64,000 bases of DNA from JAYFNU01 sp034933305 (GCA_034933305.1 JAYFNU010000006.1:1-64000); one strand, 5' to 3'. Positions 16,038 to 24,438 are shown, counted from the first letter of the stretch. Program-made: numbers and translations. The notes: generated by a model not told the origin, from the sequence alone.

Positions 16038-16066
16038 CAAAACCGCCGAAAGGCGGTTTTGTTTTT
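16038..16066 (+). terminator. Terminator after the DUF362 gene
   Basis: A 10-bp stem (16038-16047 with 16052-16061), GAAA tetraloop, T-rich tail. Confidence 0.92.
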
Positions 16067-16149
16067 GTGCGCGCGGCGCGCAAAGCGTCACAATCCCTAC
16101 AAAAAGCATTGTTAAATTTTATACAATGCCACGAAAAAGAATTTTTGTA

Positions 16150-16179
16150 TTGAAAACGGGTGGAAGTTTTGCGTATAAT
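16150..16179 (+). promoter_or_regulatory. Promoter of pckG
   Basis: TTGAAA, 18-base spacer, TATAAT: one of the best sigma-A matches in the window. It leaves a leader of about 145 bases before the pckG start. Confidence 0.75.
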
Positions 16180-16195
16180 ATATTTGGTGGAAGTT
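16159..16195 (+). repeat. Direct repeat pair around the pckG -10 element (possible operator)
   Basis: GGTGGAAGTT occurs at 16159-16168 (in the promoter spacer) and again at 16186-16195 (about the transcription start), 27 bases apart. This spacing and position suit binding of a regulator at both half-sites or dimers; no known regulator consensus is recognised. Confidence 0.4.
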
Positions 16196-16332
16196 GTACT
16201 TTCATGTGATATATCATTCGCCGGAGGATCCCGAACGGCCCCGCCGCAGGGCGCCGCCGCACACCGTCCCGCCGGCCGGCAGAGCAAGGGCGTTTCGGTC
16301 TATTCAATTTCTTTCAATAAGGAGACTGTATC

Positions 16333-18102
16333 ATGACGACAACCAACAAACACGTGCTTGCATGGGTCGATGAGTGCACGAAGCTCGTCAAGCCCGACAA
16401 GGTGATGTGGATCGACGGCAGCGACGCGCAGCTCGAAGCGCTGCGCAAGGAAGCGCTGGGCACCGGCGAACTCATCAAGCTCAACGAGGAGAAGCTCCCC
16501 GGCTGCTATCTGCATCGCAGCGCGATCAACGACGTCGCGCGCGTCGAGGGACGCACCTTCATCTGCACGAAGGATAAAGAGGACGCCGGCCCGACGAACA
16601 ACTGGATGGAGACGAGCGAGGCGTACGCCAAGCTGCGCCCCATTTTCGACGGCTGCATGAAGGGCCGCACGATGTACATCATCCCGTACTCCATGGGCCC
16701 CATCGGCTCGGAGTTCTCGAAGATCGGTCTTGAGATCACCGACTCCATCTACGTCGTCGTGAGCATGGACATCATGACCCGCATGGGCCAGAAGGCGCTC
16801 GACGCGCTGGGCGATTCCGACGATTTCGTGCGCGGCCTGCATTCAAAGGCGCAGCTCGACGAGGAGAAGCGCTATATCTGCCACTTCCCCGAGGACAACG
16901 CGATCTGGTCCATCAACTCCGGCTACGGCGGAAACGTGCTGCTGGGCAAAAAGTGCTTTGCGCTGCGCATCGCGTCAAACCAGGGCCGCCGCGAGGGCTG
17001 GATGGCCGAGCACATGCTCATCCTCGGCATCGAGGACCCGAAGGGCCACATCGACTATATCACCGCGGCGTTCCCGTCCGCGTGCGGCAAGACCAACCTC
17101 GCCATGCTCATCCCGCCCGAGATCTACGCGAAGAAGGGCTACAAGGTGTGGTGCGTCGGCGACGACATCGCGTGGCTGCGCATCGGGCCGGACGGCCGCC
17201 TGTGGGCGATCAACCCCGAGAACGGCTTCTTCGGCGTCGCCCCCGGCACCAACGCCAAGTCCAACCCCAACGCGCTCGCTTCCACGAAGAAGAACGCGAT
17301 CTTCACGAACGTCGTCGAGAATCTTGACGACGAGACCGTGTGGTGGGAGGGCCTCGACAAGAACCCGCCGAAGAACAGCCTCAACTGGAAGGGCGAGGTC
17401 TGGAACGGCGACGAGAGCAAGGGCAAGGGCGCGCATCCGAACAGCCGCTTCACGGCGCCCGCCGTCAACTGCCCGTGCATTTCGAGCGAATTCAACAGCG
17501 GCAAGGGCGTGCCCGTGACCGCGATCGTCTTCGGCGGCCGCCGCGCGAAGACCGCGCCGCTGGTCTACCAGAGCTTTGACTGGGCGCACGGCGTCTTCGT
17601 CGGCTCCATCATGGCGTCCGAGACGACGGCCGCCGCGACCGGCGCCGTCGGCGTCGTCCGCCGCGACCCGATGGCCATGCTGCCGTTCTGCGGTTATCAC
17701 ATGGGCGATTACTGGGCGCACTGGCTCGAGATGGGCAGCAAGCTCGGCGACAAGGCCCCGAAGATCTTCAACGTCAACTGGTTCCGCACCGACGACGAGG
17801 GCAACTTCATCTGGCCGGGCTTCGGCGACAACATGCGCGTGCTCATGTGGATGCTCAAGCGCTGCAAGGGCGAAGCGCAGGCGGTCGAGACGCCCATCGG
17901 CTACGAGCCGAAGCCGGAGGACATCGACCTCGACGGCCTCGACGTGACGAAGGATACCCTCAAGGGCCTGCTCGCGATCGACAAGGATCTGTGGGTCGAG
18001 GAGACGAAGGGCATCGAGGAGTTCTACGCGAAGTTCGGCAGCAAGCTGCCCGCGAAGCTGCGCGAGGAGCTCGACGGCCTCAAGGCGCGTCTCGCGAAAT
18101 AG
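16333..18102 (+). CDS. pckG: Phosphoenolpyruvate carboxykinase (GTP)
   Basis: Interconverts oxaloacetate plus GTP with phosphoenolpyruvate, GDP and CO2; works in gluconeogenesis or, in anaerobes, in the carboxylating direction. At 589 residues it is of the GTP class: the kinase-1 loop FPSACGKTN (247-255) includes the mobile-loop Cys251 typical of that class, followed by VGDDIAWL and NPENGFFGVAPGTN; RREGWMAEHMLILG and EFNSGKGVPVTAIVFGGRR are also diagnostic. AAGGAG precedes the ATG. It is monocistronic, with a strong promoter, direct repeats around the -10, a leader of about 145 bases without an evident riboswitch, and a terminator. Confidence 0.97.
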   Translation: MTTTNKHVLAWVDECTKLVKPDKVMWIDGSDAQLEALRKEALGTGELIKLNEEKLPGCYLHRSAINDVARVEGRTFICTKDKEDAGPTNNWMETSEAYAKLRPIFDGCMKGRTMYIIPYSMGPIGSEFSKIGLEITDSIYVVVSMDIMTRMGQKALDALGDSDDFVRGLHSKAQLDEEKRYICHFPEDNAIWSINSGYGGNVLLGKKCFALRIASNQGRREGWMAEHMLILGIEDPKGHIDYITAAFPSACGKTNLAMLIPPEIYAKKGYKVWCVGDDIAWLRIGPDGRLWAINPENGFFGVAPGTNAKSNPNALASTKKNAIFTNVVENLDDETVWWEGLDKNPPKNSLNWKGEVWNGDESKGKGAHPNSRFTAPAVNCPCISSEFNSGKGVPVTAIVFGGRRAKTAPLVYQSFDWAHGVFVGSIMASETTAAATGAVGVVRRDPMAMLPFCGYHMGDYWAHWLEMGSKLGDKAPKIFNVNWFRTDDEGNFIWPGFGDNMRVLMWMLKRCKGEAQAVETPIGYEPKPEDIDLDGLDVTKDTLKGLLAIDKDLWVEETKGIEEFYAKFGSKLPAKLREELDGLKARLAK

Positions 18103-18116
18103 TTTCATAAAACGGC

Positions 18117-18147
18117 AAAGCCGCCCCGGTTCCGGGGCGGCTTTTTT
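18117..18147 (+). terminator. Terminator of pckG
   Basis: A stem of about 12 bp (AAAGCCGCCCCGG with its complement) and six T residues, 14 bases after the stop codon. The following stretch to 18384 holds only the hairpin of the convergent HAD gene. Confidence 0.93.
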
Positions 18148-18216
18148 ATGCGAAAACGGCGGCTGCGCCGGATTGCTCAGACTTTTCTCGGCGGCACGGA
18201 TTGGCCTGAAAACGAA

Positions 18217-18248
18217 GAAGCCCGGGCCGCTGTAACGGCCTGGGCTTC
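18217..18248 (-). terminator. Hairpin ending the HAD-nucleotidyltransferase transcript
   Basis: A 13-bp stem (18217-18229 with 18236-18248, one G-T pair) about 135 bases downstream of the minus-strand stop. The T-tract on the minus strand is weak (TTCGTTTTC), so termination may be partial. Confidence 0.6.
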
Positions 18249-18384
18249 AAAGAAAAGGGTAGCATATGCATTCATATACTACCATATTCCGCCCCGTAAA
18301 GCAAGCGGGCGAACGGATCCGCGCGGCAAGGGCATCGGCGCGCGCCTTGTGCGCGGAAAGATCCGATGGCGGCGCGGGCGGGGA

Positions 18385-19611
18385 TCACGCCCGCGCGGCC
18401 GATGCGAGCAGCGCGAGCGACCGGCGGCGGATGTCGTCCGGCAGGGAATTCTCGAGCGCGCGCAGCAGCGCCGCGCGGTCGAGGCGGCCGGGACGGGCGA
18501 GATAGTCCTCCGCCATGCGCACCTTTGCCTCGCGCCCGGGGATGAGCTGATACAGGATGTACCAGTCCTCGACGAAGCCGAAGCAGACCGGCGTGCCCTC
18601 CACCGGCTCGGTGCGCGCGACGTGGGCTTCGCCGAAGGCAAAGTCCCGCTGCACGCCGTCGAGCATGACGCCGAAACCCGCCATGACGTCGACGTCGGCG
18701 CCGCCCACGACATATTCGAGAAAATGCCGCGTCGTATAGGGCGCGCTGCGCCGGTCGTTCGTGAGCGTGCCGATGGCGCCGAGCGCCGCAGCCGCCGCTT
18801 CGATGTCGCGCTCGTCGACCAGCAGGTCGATGTCGTGGAAATCGGCGGCGATGCCGCGCCGCCACAGCAGCAGCGAGCCGCCCACCGCCCAGCGCACGCT
18901 CGCCGCCCCCAGCGCCGCGGCCGTCCGCGCGAGCGCGGCCAGCTCTTTTTGCTTTGCGCCGCGCCGCGCGAGGATGTACCGGGCCATGTCGGCGGGATCG
19001 TCCGCGACGTAGCCCGCGCCCGCCGCTTCGAGCTCGGCGCGGCCGCGAAAGCCCCACGACGCCCCGATGCCCGCGACGCCCGCCGCGTTCGCGAACTGCA
19101 TGTCGACGTCGGAATCGCCGACGTAGACCGTTTCGTCCTTTTCATAGCCGCACGCCTGCATCAGCGCGAGCAGCGTGTCGGGCAGCGGCTTTTTCGGCAC
19201 GCCGGGCAGCTGGCCGACGATGCGGACGAAGCGCGTGCCGCCGAGGCAGGCCGCGAGCACGCGCTCGACCTGCTCCTGCGGCTTGTTCGTGATGACGGCG
19301 AGCGCGCACCCGGCGTCCGCGAGCGACTGCAGCGCCCCGGCGACGCCGCCGTAGGCGCGCGTGCGCTCGGTGCAGTGCTCGAAATAGTCGGCCTTGTACA
19401 GCGCGAGCAGCTCGGCCGCCCGGGCTTTTTCCCCCTCGGGCAGGGCGCGCACGCACAGCGTGTCGGCGCCGCTGCCGACCATGCGGTCGTAGGCGGCGAG
19501 CGGATGCTGCGCATACCCCATGCGCGCGAGCGCGCGGTTTACCGCGGCGGCGATGTCGGCGATGGTGTCGGCGAGCGTGCCGTCAAAATCGAATACGCAG
19601 AGCTGATGCAT
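18385..19611 (-). CDS. Fusion: HAD phosphatase (phosphoglycolate phosphatase-like) plus nucleotidyltransferase-like domain
   Basis: 408 residues with two parts. Residues 1-215 are a HAD hydrolase of the Gph type: VFDFDGTLADT with nucleophile Asp8 and Asp10, VITNKP (motif II), KKPLPDTL (Lys of motif III) and VGDSDVDMQFANAAG (motif IV); likely acts on phosphoglycolate or a similar small phosphate ester. Residues 235-408 resemble a nucleotidyltransferase of the AbiEii/MNT kind: WAVGGSLLLW at 241-250 and the metal-binding pair in HDIDLLVD (Asp260, Asp262). No stop or frameshift separates them. The start at 19611 has GGGGGAG upstream. Such a fusion is unfamiliar to me; a repair role for the first half is family knowledge only. 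Confidence 0.82.
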   Translation of the reverse strand: MHQLCVFDFDGTLADTIADIAAAVNRALARMGYAQHPLAAYDRMVGSGADTLCVRALPEGEKARAAELLALYKADYFEHCTERTRAYGGVAGALQSLADAGCALAVITNKPQEQVERVLAACLGGTRFVRIVGQLPGVPKKPLPDTLLALMQACGYEKDETVYVGDSDVDMQFANAAGVAGIGASWGFRGRAELEAAGAGYVADDPADMARYILARRGAKQKELAALARTAAALGAASVRWAVGGSLLLWRRGIAADFHDIDLLVDERDIEAAAAALGAIGTLTNDRRSAPYTTRHFLEYVVGGADVDVMAGFGVMLDGVQRDFAFGEAHVARTEPVEGTPVCFGFVEDWYILYQLIPGREAKVRMAEDYLARPGRLDRAALLRALENSLPDDIRRRSLALLASAARA

Positions 19612-19736
19612 TTTTTGTTCTCCCCCGCGGCGCAGCGGCCGCTGTCTGTATGTCAGCATTATAGCAAACCGCCCGCCCGATGGAAAGCGCGCCGGCCGCC
19701 TGAAAAAGGGGGTTTTTAAAAACTTTTCAAAATAGG

Positions 19737-19767
19737 TTGACAACGCCGCAAAAAAACGCTATATAAT
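19737..19767 (+). promoter_or_regulatory. Promoter of acpP
   Basis: A consensus TTGACA (19737-19742) followed by TATATA after 17 bases or TATAAT after 19 bases; a high-quality sigma-A promoter fitting a highly expressed gene. Confidence 0.75.
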
Positions 19768-19805
19768 ATGAAGAAAAGCGCATATGAAGCAAGGAGAATT
19801 ATTAG

Positions 19806-20033
19806 ATGGTATTCGAAAAGATACGCGCGATGCTCTGTGACCAGCTCGACCTTTCCGAGGATCAGGTCACGCCTGAGTCCAGCATCGTCGATGATCTCGG
19901 CGCGGATTCCCTTGATGTCGTCGATCTGATCATGTCGCTCGAGGAGGAGTTCGATATCGAGATCCCGGATGAGGAGATCGAGAACATCAAGCTCGTCGAC
20001 GACCTTGTCAAGTACATCGAGGCGAACATCTGA
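19806..20033 (+). CDS. acpP: Acyl carrier protein
   Basis: The carrier of growing acyl chains in type II fatty acid synthesis. 75 acidic residues with the phosphopantetheine site GADSLDVVDL (Ser35). AAGGAG lies nine bases before the ATG. It is transcribed alone, between its own promoter and a terminator, away from any fab cluster in this window, so it is probably a housekeeping copy but a specialised carrier cannot be excluded from sequence alone. Confidence 0.95.
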   Translation: MVFEKIRAMLCDQLDLSEDQVTPESSIVDDLGADSLDVVDLIMSLEEEFDIEIPDEEIENIKLVDDLVKYIEANI

Positions 20034-20045
20034 CACAGGCAAACG

Positions 20046-20075
20046 AACAGCCGCGGGAGCGGCTGTTTATTTTTG
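20046..20075 (+). terminator. Terminator of acpP
   Basis: A 9-bp stem (20046-20054 with 20059-20067), GGGA loop, then a T-rich tail, 12 bases after the stop. Confidence 0.88.
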
Positions 20076-20180
20076 CGCCGAAAAATGCTGGAAACAGGGC
20101 TTTTTTTTTGCGCGCCGATATTTTATAATAGGTATCGTCTATAAAGCGGCGCTGCGCCGCACGGAAAGGAAACAGGAACA

Positions 20181-21620
20181 ATGGCAAAGGACAAAAAGCT
20201 CGTTGAGGCCATCACGCCCATCAATGAGGATTTCGCGCGGTGGTACACCGACATCGTCATGGGCGCGGAGCTCGTCGACTATTCTTCGGTAAAGGGCTGC
20301 GTGATCCTGCGGCCGTACGGCTACGCCATCTGGGAAAACGTGCAGCGCATCCTCGACGGCATGTTCAAGCAGACCGGCCACGAGAACGTCTATATGCCTC
20401 TGTTCATCCCCGAAAGCCTGCTCCAGAAGGAAAAGGACCACGTCGAGGGCTTCGCGCCCGAGGTGGCGTGGGTGACGCAGGGGGGAAGCGAGCCGCTCGC
20501 CGAGCGCCTGTGCGTGCGCCCGACGTCGGAGACGCTCTTCTGTGAGCATTACAGCCATGTCATCCACTCCTGGCGCGACCTGCCGAAGCTGTACAACCAG
20601 TGGTGCTCGGTCGTGCGCTGGGAAAAGACGACCCGGCCGTTCCTGCGCTCGCGCGAGTTCCTGTGGCAGGAGGGCCACACCATGCACGAGACCGCCGAGG
20701 AGGCGAAGGCGGAGACGCTGCGCATGCTCGAGGTCTACCGCCGCTTCTGCGAGGAGTCGCTCATGATCCCCGTCATGTGCGGCCAGAAGACCGAAAAAGA
20801 AAAATTCGCGGGCGCCGAGGCGACGTACACCATCGAGGCGATGATGCACGACGGCAAGTCGCTGCAGAGCGGCACGTCGCACTATTTCGGCGACGGCTTT
20901 GCGCGCGCGTTCGACATCACATTCGCCGCGCGCGACAATTCGCTGCAGCACCCCTTCCAGACCTCCTGGGGTCTGAGCACGCGCATCATCGGCGCCATCA
21001 TCATGGCGCACGGCGACGACAACGGCCTCATCCTGCCGCCGGCTGTCGCCCCCGTCCAGGTCGTCGTCGTGCCCGTCGCCCAGCACAAGCCGGGCGTGCT
21101 CGAGGCGGCGAAAAAGCTCGAGGAGCGCCTCGCGGCCGCGGGCCTTCGCGTGAAGACCGACGACAGCGACAACAGCCCCGGCTGGAAATTCGCCCAGTAT
21201 GAGATGAAGGGCGTGCCGCTGCGCATCGAGATCGGCCCGCGGGACATCGAGAACGACAGCTGCGTGCTCGTGCGCCGCGACACGAACGAAAAGGCCGCGA
21301 CGCCGCTCGCCGGGCTGGAGGACGCCGTCGGGGCCGCCCTGCGCGCGCTCGAGAAGGATCTCTACGCCCGCGCGCTCGAGAACCGCGCGAACCGCACCTA
21401 TACATGTCTCACCTACGACGAGCTGAAAAAGACCGTCTCCGAAAAGCAGGGCTTTTACAGGACGATGTGGTGCGGCGACGAGGCCTGTGAGAACAAGCTC
21501 AAGGAAGAGCTGGAGATCACCTCGCGCTGCATGCCGTTCGAGCAGGAGCACCTGTCGGATGTCTGCCCCGTGTGCGGCAGACCCGCGAAGCACATGATCT
21601 ACTGGGGCAAGGCGTATTGA
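20181..21620 (+). CDS. proS: Prolyl-tRNA synthetase, eukaryote/archaeon-like type
   Basis: Charges tRNA-Pro. The 479-residue length, the missing bacterial editing insertion between motifs 2 and 3, and the C-terminal extension with cysteines (CGDEACENK, then CPVCGRPAKHMIYWGKAY) place it in the archaeal/eukaryotic-like class found in some bacteria. Class II motifs: RPTSETLF, WRDLPKLYNQW..VVRWE, FLWQEGHTMHET and the final motif-3 part with GLSTRIIGAII. A TATAAT element (20124-20129) lies 50 bases upstream, too close for a T-box leader. The membrane protein gene that follows starts 26 bases later, probably on the same transcript. Confidence 0.95.
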   Translation: MAKDKKLVEAITPINEDFARWYTDIVMGAELVDYSSVKGCVILRPYGYAIWENVQRILDGMFKQTGHENVYMPLFIPESLLQKEKDHVEGFAPEVAWVTQGGSEPLAERLCVRPTSETLFCEHYSHVIHSWRDLPKLYNQWCSVVRWEKTTRPFLRSREFLWQEGHTMHETAEEAKAETLRMLEVYRRFCEESLMIPVMCGQKTEKEKFAGAEATYTIEAMMHDGKSLQSGTSHYFGDGFARAFDITFAARDNSLQHPFQTSWGLSTRIIGAIIMAHGDDNGLILPPAVAPVQVVVVPVAQHKPGVLEAAKKLEERLAAAGLRVKTDDSDNSPGWKFAQYEMKGVPLRIEIGPRDIENDSCVLVRRDTNEKAATPLAGLEDAVGAALRALEKDLYARALENRANRTYTCLTYDELKKTVSEKQGFYRTMWCGDEACENKLKEELEITSRCMPFEQEHLSDVCPVCGRPAKHMIYWGKAY

Positions 21621-21646
21621 TTGCATCATCGCGAGGAGGGATCTCT

Positions 21647-23023
21647 GTGACCGGCGCGCTGCAAGCAAAACGGAACACGCGGATCTTCGCATGGGCGGTC
21701 TACGGCGTGATTTTCGCCGCGTCGCTCGTGCTGTTCGCGCATCCCGACATCGTCGAGACGGCGAACCATGCCCGCATCCTGCTGGACTGTATCTTCAGCG
21801 GGCGCTTCCTCGATTTTTACGAGGTCGTCGCCGCGCATGAGAACAGCTTCTATTACATAAACGGCGCGAATTACAATATCGCGCTCTATCTCGTCTTCGC
21901 GCTGTGGGAGCTGCCCGTCTATCTCGTCGGAAAGATCTTTTCCGTCGCCGTGGGCGAGCAGTTCATGTGGCTGTGGGCGAAGGCGCTGCCCGCGCTGTGC
22001 GGCGTCGCGAACGCGCTGCTCATCGGCCGGCTCGTGCGCGCCGCGGGCGTCCCGGAGAACGGCGGGGAGGCCGCGTGGGCGCTGCTGCTCAACCCGCTCG
22101 CCTTCTTCATCCCGACGGTGATGGGGCAGTACGAGACGATCTGCATCCTCGCGGTGCTGCTGGCGCTGTTCTTTTACATGCGGGGCGACATGGTGCGCTT
22201 TTGCGCGCTCATGGGCGTCGCCGCGCTGTTCAAGTCCTTCGCGCTGCTCATCGTCGTGCCGATGCTGCTGCTCGCCGACAAGAAACTGCTGCCCGTTCTG
22301 CGCGACCTCGCGCTGTGCGCCGCGCCCACGCTGCTCACGGGCCTTCTTTTCCGCGGCCGCATGGCCGACGCCCCCATCTTCAGCAACGAGATGATCGGGC
22401 GGCTTTTCGAGAAGACGCTGTGGGAGCGGGCGCCGGTCTTCCCGCTGCTGCTGGCGGCGGCGTGCGTGTACTGCTGGCTGCGGCGCACGCCCGAAAAGGG
22501 CAGGGCGCTGCTCAAGGCAGCGGCCGACATCGGCCTGTTCGTGTTCGCCGTGTTCGTCTTTACCGTGGTGTGGCATCCCCAGTGGCTTTATCTCTTCGTC
22601 CCGTTCTGGGTGCTGAGCGTCTACCTCGGCGACAACCGCACGCCCTATTATTACCTTGCCCCCATCACGGCGGCCGGCGCCTTCCTCGCGAGCTGGTATG
22701 TCGCGGCCGGCCATCTGGAGGCCAACCTGTTCTATTTCGGCGCCCTGTCGAAGGACTTCGGCGCGCCGACCATCCTGACCTACCTGCGGGAGTCCGTGCC
22801 GCTGTACTGCCTCGCGCTCGCGCTGCTTTACGCCGCGCTCGGCGGCGTGCTCACCGCCTATATGCCCTTTGGCGGACGCTCGCTCGCCGACCGCGCCGCC
22901 GACGGCGGCGTGACGCCGGTGTACAAAAACGGCCGCCTGTGGCTGTGGGCCGATTTTGTCCTCGGCTGCGGATTCTGGGCCTGCGGGGTGTTCCTGTGCC
23001 TGTATTTCAGCGGGACGCTCTGA
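21647..23023 (+). CDS. Polytopic membrane protein, possible GT-C type glycosyltransferase
   Basis: About 458 residues with some 10-11 hydrophobic segments. The first extracytoplasmic loop after segment 1 has acidic residues (HPDIVETANHARILLDC), and the later NPLAFFIPTVMGQYETI and WHPQWLYLFVPFWVLSVYLG stretches resemble dolichyl-phosphate-mannose-type (GT-C) glycosyltransferases acting on lipid-linked sugars outside the membrane. This is a fold-level guess. The start is GTG 21647, set by GAGGAGGG six bases upstream; an upstream ATG at 21572 lies inside proS. It may be cotranscribed with proS. A hairpin follows that also carries the S10 promoter. Confidence 0.7.
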   Translation: MTGALQAKRNTRIFAWAVYGVIFAASLVLFAHPDIVETANHARILLDCIFSGRFLDFYEVVAAHENSFYYINGANYNIALYLVFALWELPVYLVGKIFSVAVGEQFMWLWAKALPALCGVANALLIGRLVRAAGVPENGGEAAWALLLNPLAFFIPTVMGQYETICILAVLLALFFYMRGDMVRFCALMGVAALFKSFALLIVVPMLLLADKKLLPVLRDLALCAAPTLLTGLLFRGRMADAPIFSNEMIGRLFEKTLWERAPVFPLLLAAACVYCWLRRTPEKGRALLKAAADIGLFVFAVFVFTVVWHPQWLYLFVPFWVLSVYLGDNRTPYYYLAPITAAGAFLASWYVAAGHLEANLFYFGALSKDFGAPTILTYLRESVPLYCLALALLYAALGGVLTAYMPFGGRSLADRAADGGVTPVYKNGRLWLWADFVLGCGFWACGVFLCLYFSGTL

Positions 23024-23073
23024 GCGGCGCGGCCCTATCTTATATAAAGTATAAAATAAAGCGAAAAACATTG

Positions 23074-23112
23074 AAAAACCTCTTGCATTCGGCAGGGGGT
23101 TTTTGTTATACT
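23074..23112 (+). promoter_or_regulatory. Terminator hairpin overlapping the S10-operon promoter
   Basis: A 9-bp stem (23074-23082 with 23096-23104) ends in TTTTT and should terminate the preceding transcript. Its loop holds TTGCAT (23083-23088), which with an 18-base spacer and TATACT (23107-23112) forms a good promoter for the ribosomal cluster. Ending one transcript and starting the next thus share the same 40 bases. Confidence 0.65.
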
Positions 23113-23118
23113 AAGTTT

Positions 23119-23405
23119 CAGACTGCGACGATATGCGTTGAAGCGGGAGGTTGCCGCCCTGCGCGGGGAATTTCCGCCGAGTATGTCCGAGTCAAAGAAC
23201 ACGGGCGAAAAGTCAATACACGGCTGTTGGATATGATGGCTACGGTCATCCGCTATCGACCTTGCACAGCATGGACCGCAATTGCGCGGCCCGCCGCCGG
23301 AGATACTTTCAAGGGAAGGTATTGCCGGATTTTCAAATGAGAGAGCTCGATACGCACGGCAGGGTGTTGAAAATCGTTCGCCGCAAATAAAACAGGAGGC
23401 GTCAA
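23119..23405 (+). promoter_or_regulatory. Leader of the S10 operon, about 285 bases, with a conserved-looking hairpin
   Basis: This stretch has no convincing gene. Just before the rpsJ ribosome binding site, GATTTTCAA (23328-23336) pairs perfectly with TTGAAAATC (23367-23375), enclosing a 30-base loop. A 79-codon frame (23151-23390) crosses it but has no ribosome binding site. Long leaders in ribosomal operons often carry feedback sites for a ribosomal protein (L4 in E. coli), so a regulatory role is plausible but only inferred. Confidence 0.45.
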
Positions 23406-23717
23406 ATGGCAGTCAAAACAAAGATCCGCATCCGCATCAAGGGATACGATCACGAGCAGGTCGACAAGGCCGCCGAGACCATCGTCGAGACGGCGAAGCG
23501 CACGGGCGCCCGCGTGAGCGGCCCCATCCCGCTGCCGACCGACAAGGAGATCGTAACCATCCTGCGCGCTGTTCACAAGTACAAAGACTCCCGTGAGCAG
23601 TTCGAAGCGCGGACCCACAAGAGACTCATCGACATCCTCAAGCCGTCGAACAAGACGGTCGAGAGCCTGACGAGTCTGCAGCTCCCCGCCGGCGTTGACA
23701 TAGAGATCAAGCTCTGA
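23406..23717 (+). CDS. rpsJ: Ribosomal protein uS10
   Basis: A 103-residue component of the small-subunit head; also the NusE transcription antitermination factor. IRIRIKGYDHEQVDKAAETI at the start and VRAVHKY-type / THKRLIDI motifs are normal. AGGAGG lies six bases before the ATG. First gene of the supercluster, preceded by a long leader. Unlike many Firmicutes, the str genes (rpsL, rpsG, fusA, tuf) are not upstream. Confidence 0.98.
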   Translation: MAVKTKIRIRIKGYDHEQVDKAAETIVETAKRTGARVSGPIPLPTDKEIVTILRAVHKYKDSREQFEARTHKRLIDILKPSNKTVESLTSLQLPAGVDIEIKL

Positions 23718-23788
23718 TCTCCGAAACGACACCGCAACGGGTCAAGTCGGCGAAGGCCGACCAATAACCTACAAGGAGGATACACCCA

Positions 23789-24424
23789 GTGCAAAAAGGA
23801 ATCATCGCAAAGAAAATCGGCATGACCCAGATCTTTGATGAGAACGCAAAGGTCATCCCCGTGACCGTCCTCGAGGCCGGTCCGTGCGTCGTTGTCCAGA
23901 AGAAGACGGTCGAGAGCGACGGTTATACCGCGGTTCAGCTCGGCTTCGGCGACGCGAGCGCGAAGGGGACCAACAAGCCCATGCAGGGGCATTTCGCGAA
24001 AGCGGACGTCGCGATGAAGAAATATCTTCGCGAGTTCAGATTCAGCGATATCGAGAAATTCGCCGTCGGCGACATCGTCAAGGCGGACGCGTTCGAGAAC
24101 GGCGACGTCGTCGACGTCATCGGCACGAGCAAGGGCAAGGGGACCGCGGGCGTCATCAAGCGCTTCAACGCGCACCGCCTCAAGGAAACCCACGGCACGG
24201 GCCCTGTCCACCGTCATTCCGGCTCGTCCGGCTCCTCGTCCGATCCGTCCAGAGTCCAGAAGGGCAAGATCAATCCCGGACATCTCGGCGCCGAGCGCGT
24301 AACGGTCCAGAACCTGACGATCGTCAAGGTCGATGCGGAAAACAATCTCATCGCCATCAAGGGCGCGGTGCCCGGCCCGAAGGGCGGCATCGTCTGCATC
24401 ACCGACAGCGTCAAGAAAGCCTAA
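23789..24424 (+). CDS. rplC: Ribosomal protein uL3
   Basis: 211 residues; GIIAKKIGMTQIFDENAKVIPVTVLEAGPC is the standard N-terminus. L3 helps start assembly of the 50S subunit near the peptidyl transferase centre. The start codon is GTG at 23789, after AAGGAGG. A 71-base gap separates it from rpsJ, longer than other gaps in the cluster, with no clear hairpin. Confidence 0.98.
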   Translation: MQKGIIAKKIGMTQIFDENAKVIPVTVLEAGPCVVVQKKTVESDGYTAVQLGFGDASAKGTNKPMQGHFAKADVAMKKYLREFRFSDIEKFAVGDIVKADAFENGDVVDVIGTSKGKGTAGVIKRFNAHRLKETHGTGPVHRHSGSSGSSSDPSRVQKGKINPGHLGAERVTVQNLTIVKVDAENNLIAIKGAVPGPKGGIVCITDSVKKA

Positions 24425-24438
24425 AGGAGGAGATATCG

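Noticed and set aside
16180..16332. Possible riboswitch in the pckG leader
   Set aside because: The GC-rich leader has no known riboswitch core or terminator with alternative pairing that I could recognise.
18148..18384. Stem-rich spacer that might hold a tRNA or small RNA
   Set aside because: No cloverleaf or anticodon arm can be built; the stem is explained by the terminator of the convergent HAD gene.
18148..19719. A 523-codon plus-strand frame opposite the HAD-nucleotidyltransferase gene
   Set aside because: Antisense shadow; the minus-strand frame has clear HAD motifs and a Shine-Dalgarno.
20130..20180. Possible T-box riboswitch before proS
   Set aside because: Only about 45 bases separate the probable transcription start from the start codon, too short for a T-box with its antiterminator.
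23151..23390. A 79-codon frame in the S10 leader
   Set aside because: No ribosome binding site, no recognisable protein, and it crosses the leader hairpin; regarded as untranslated leader.
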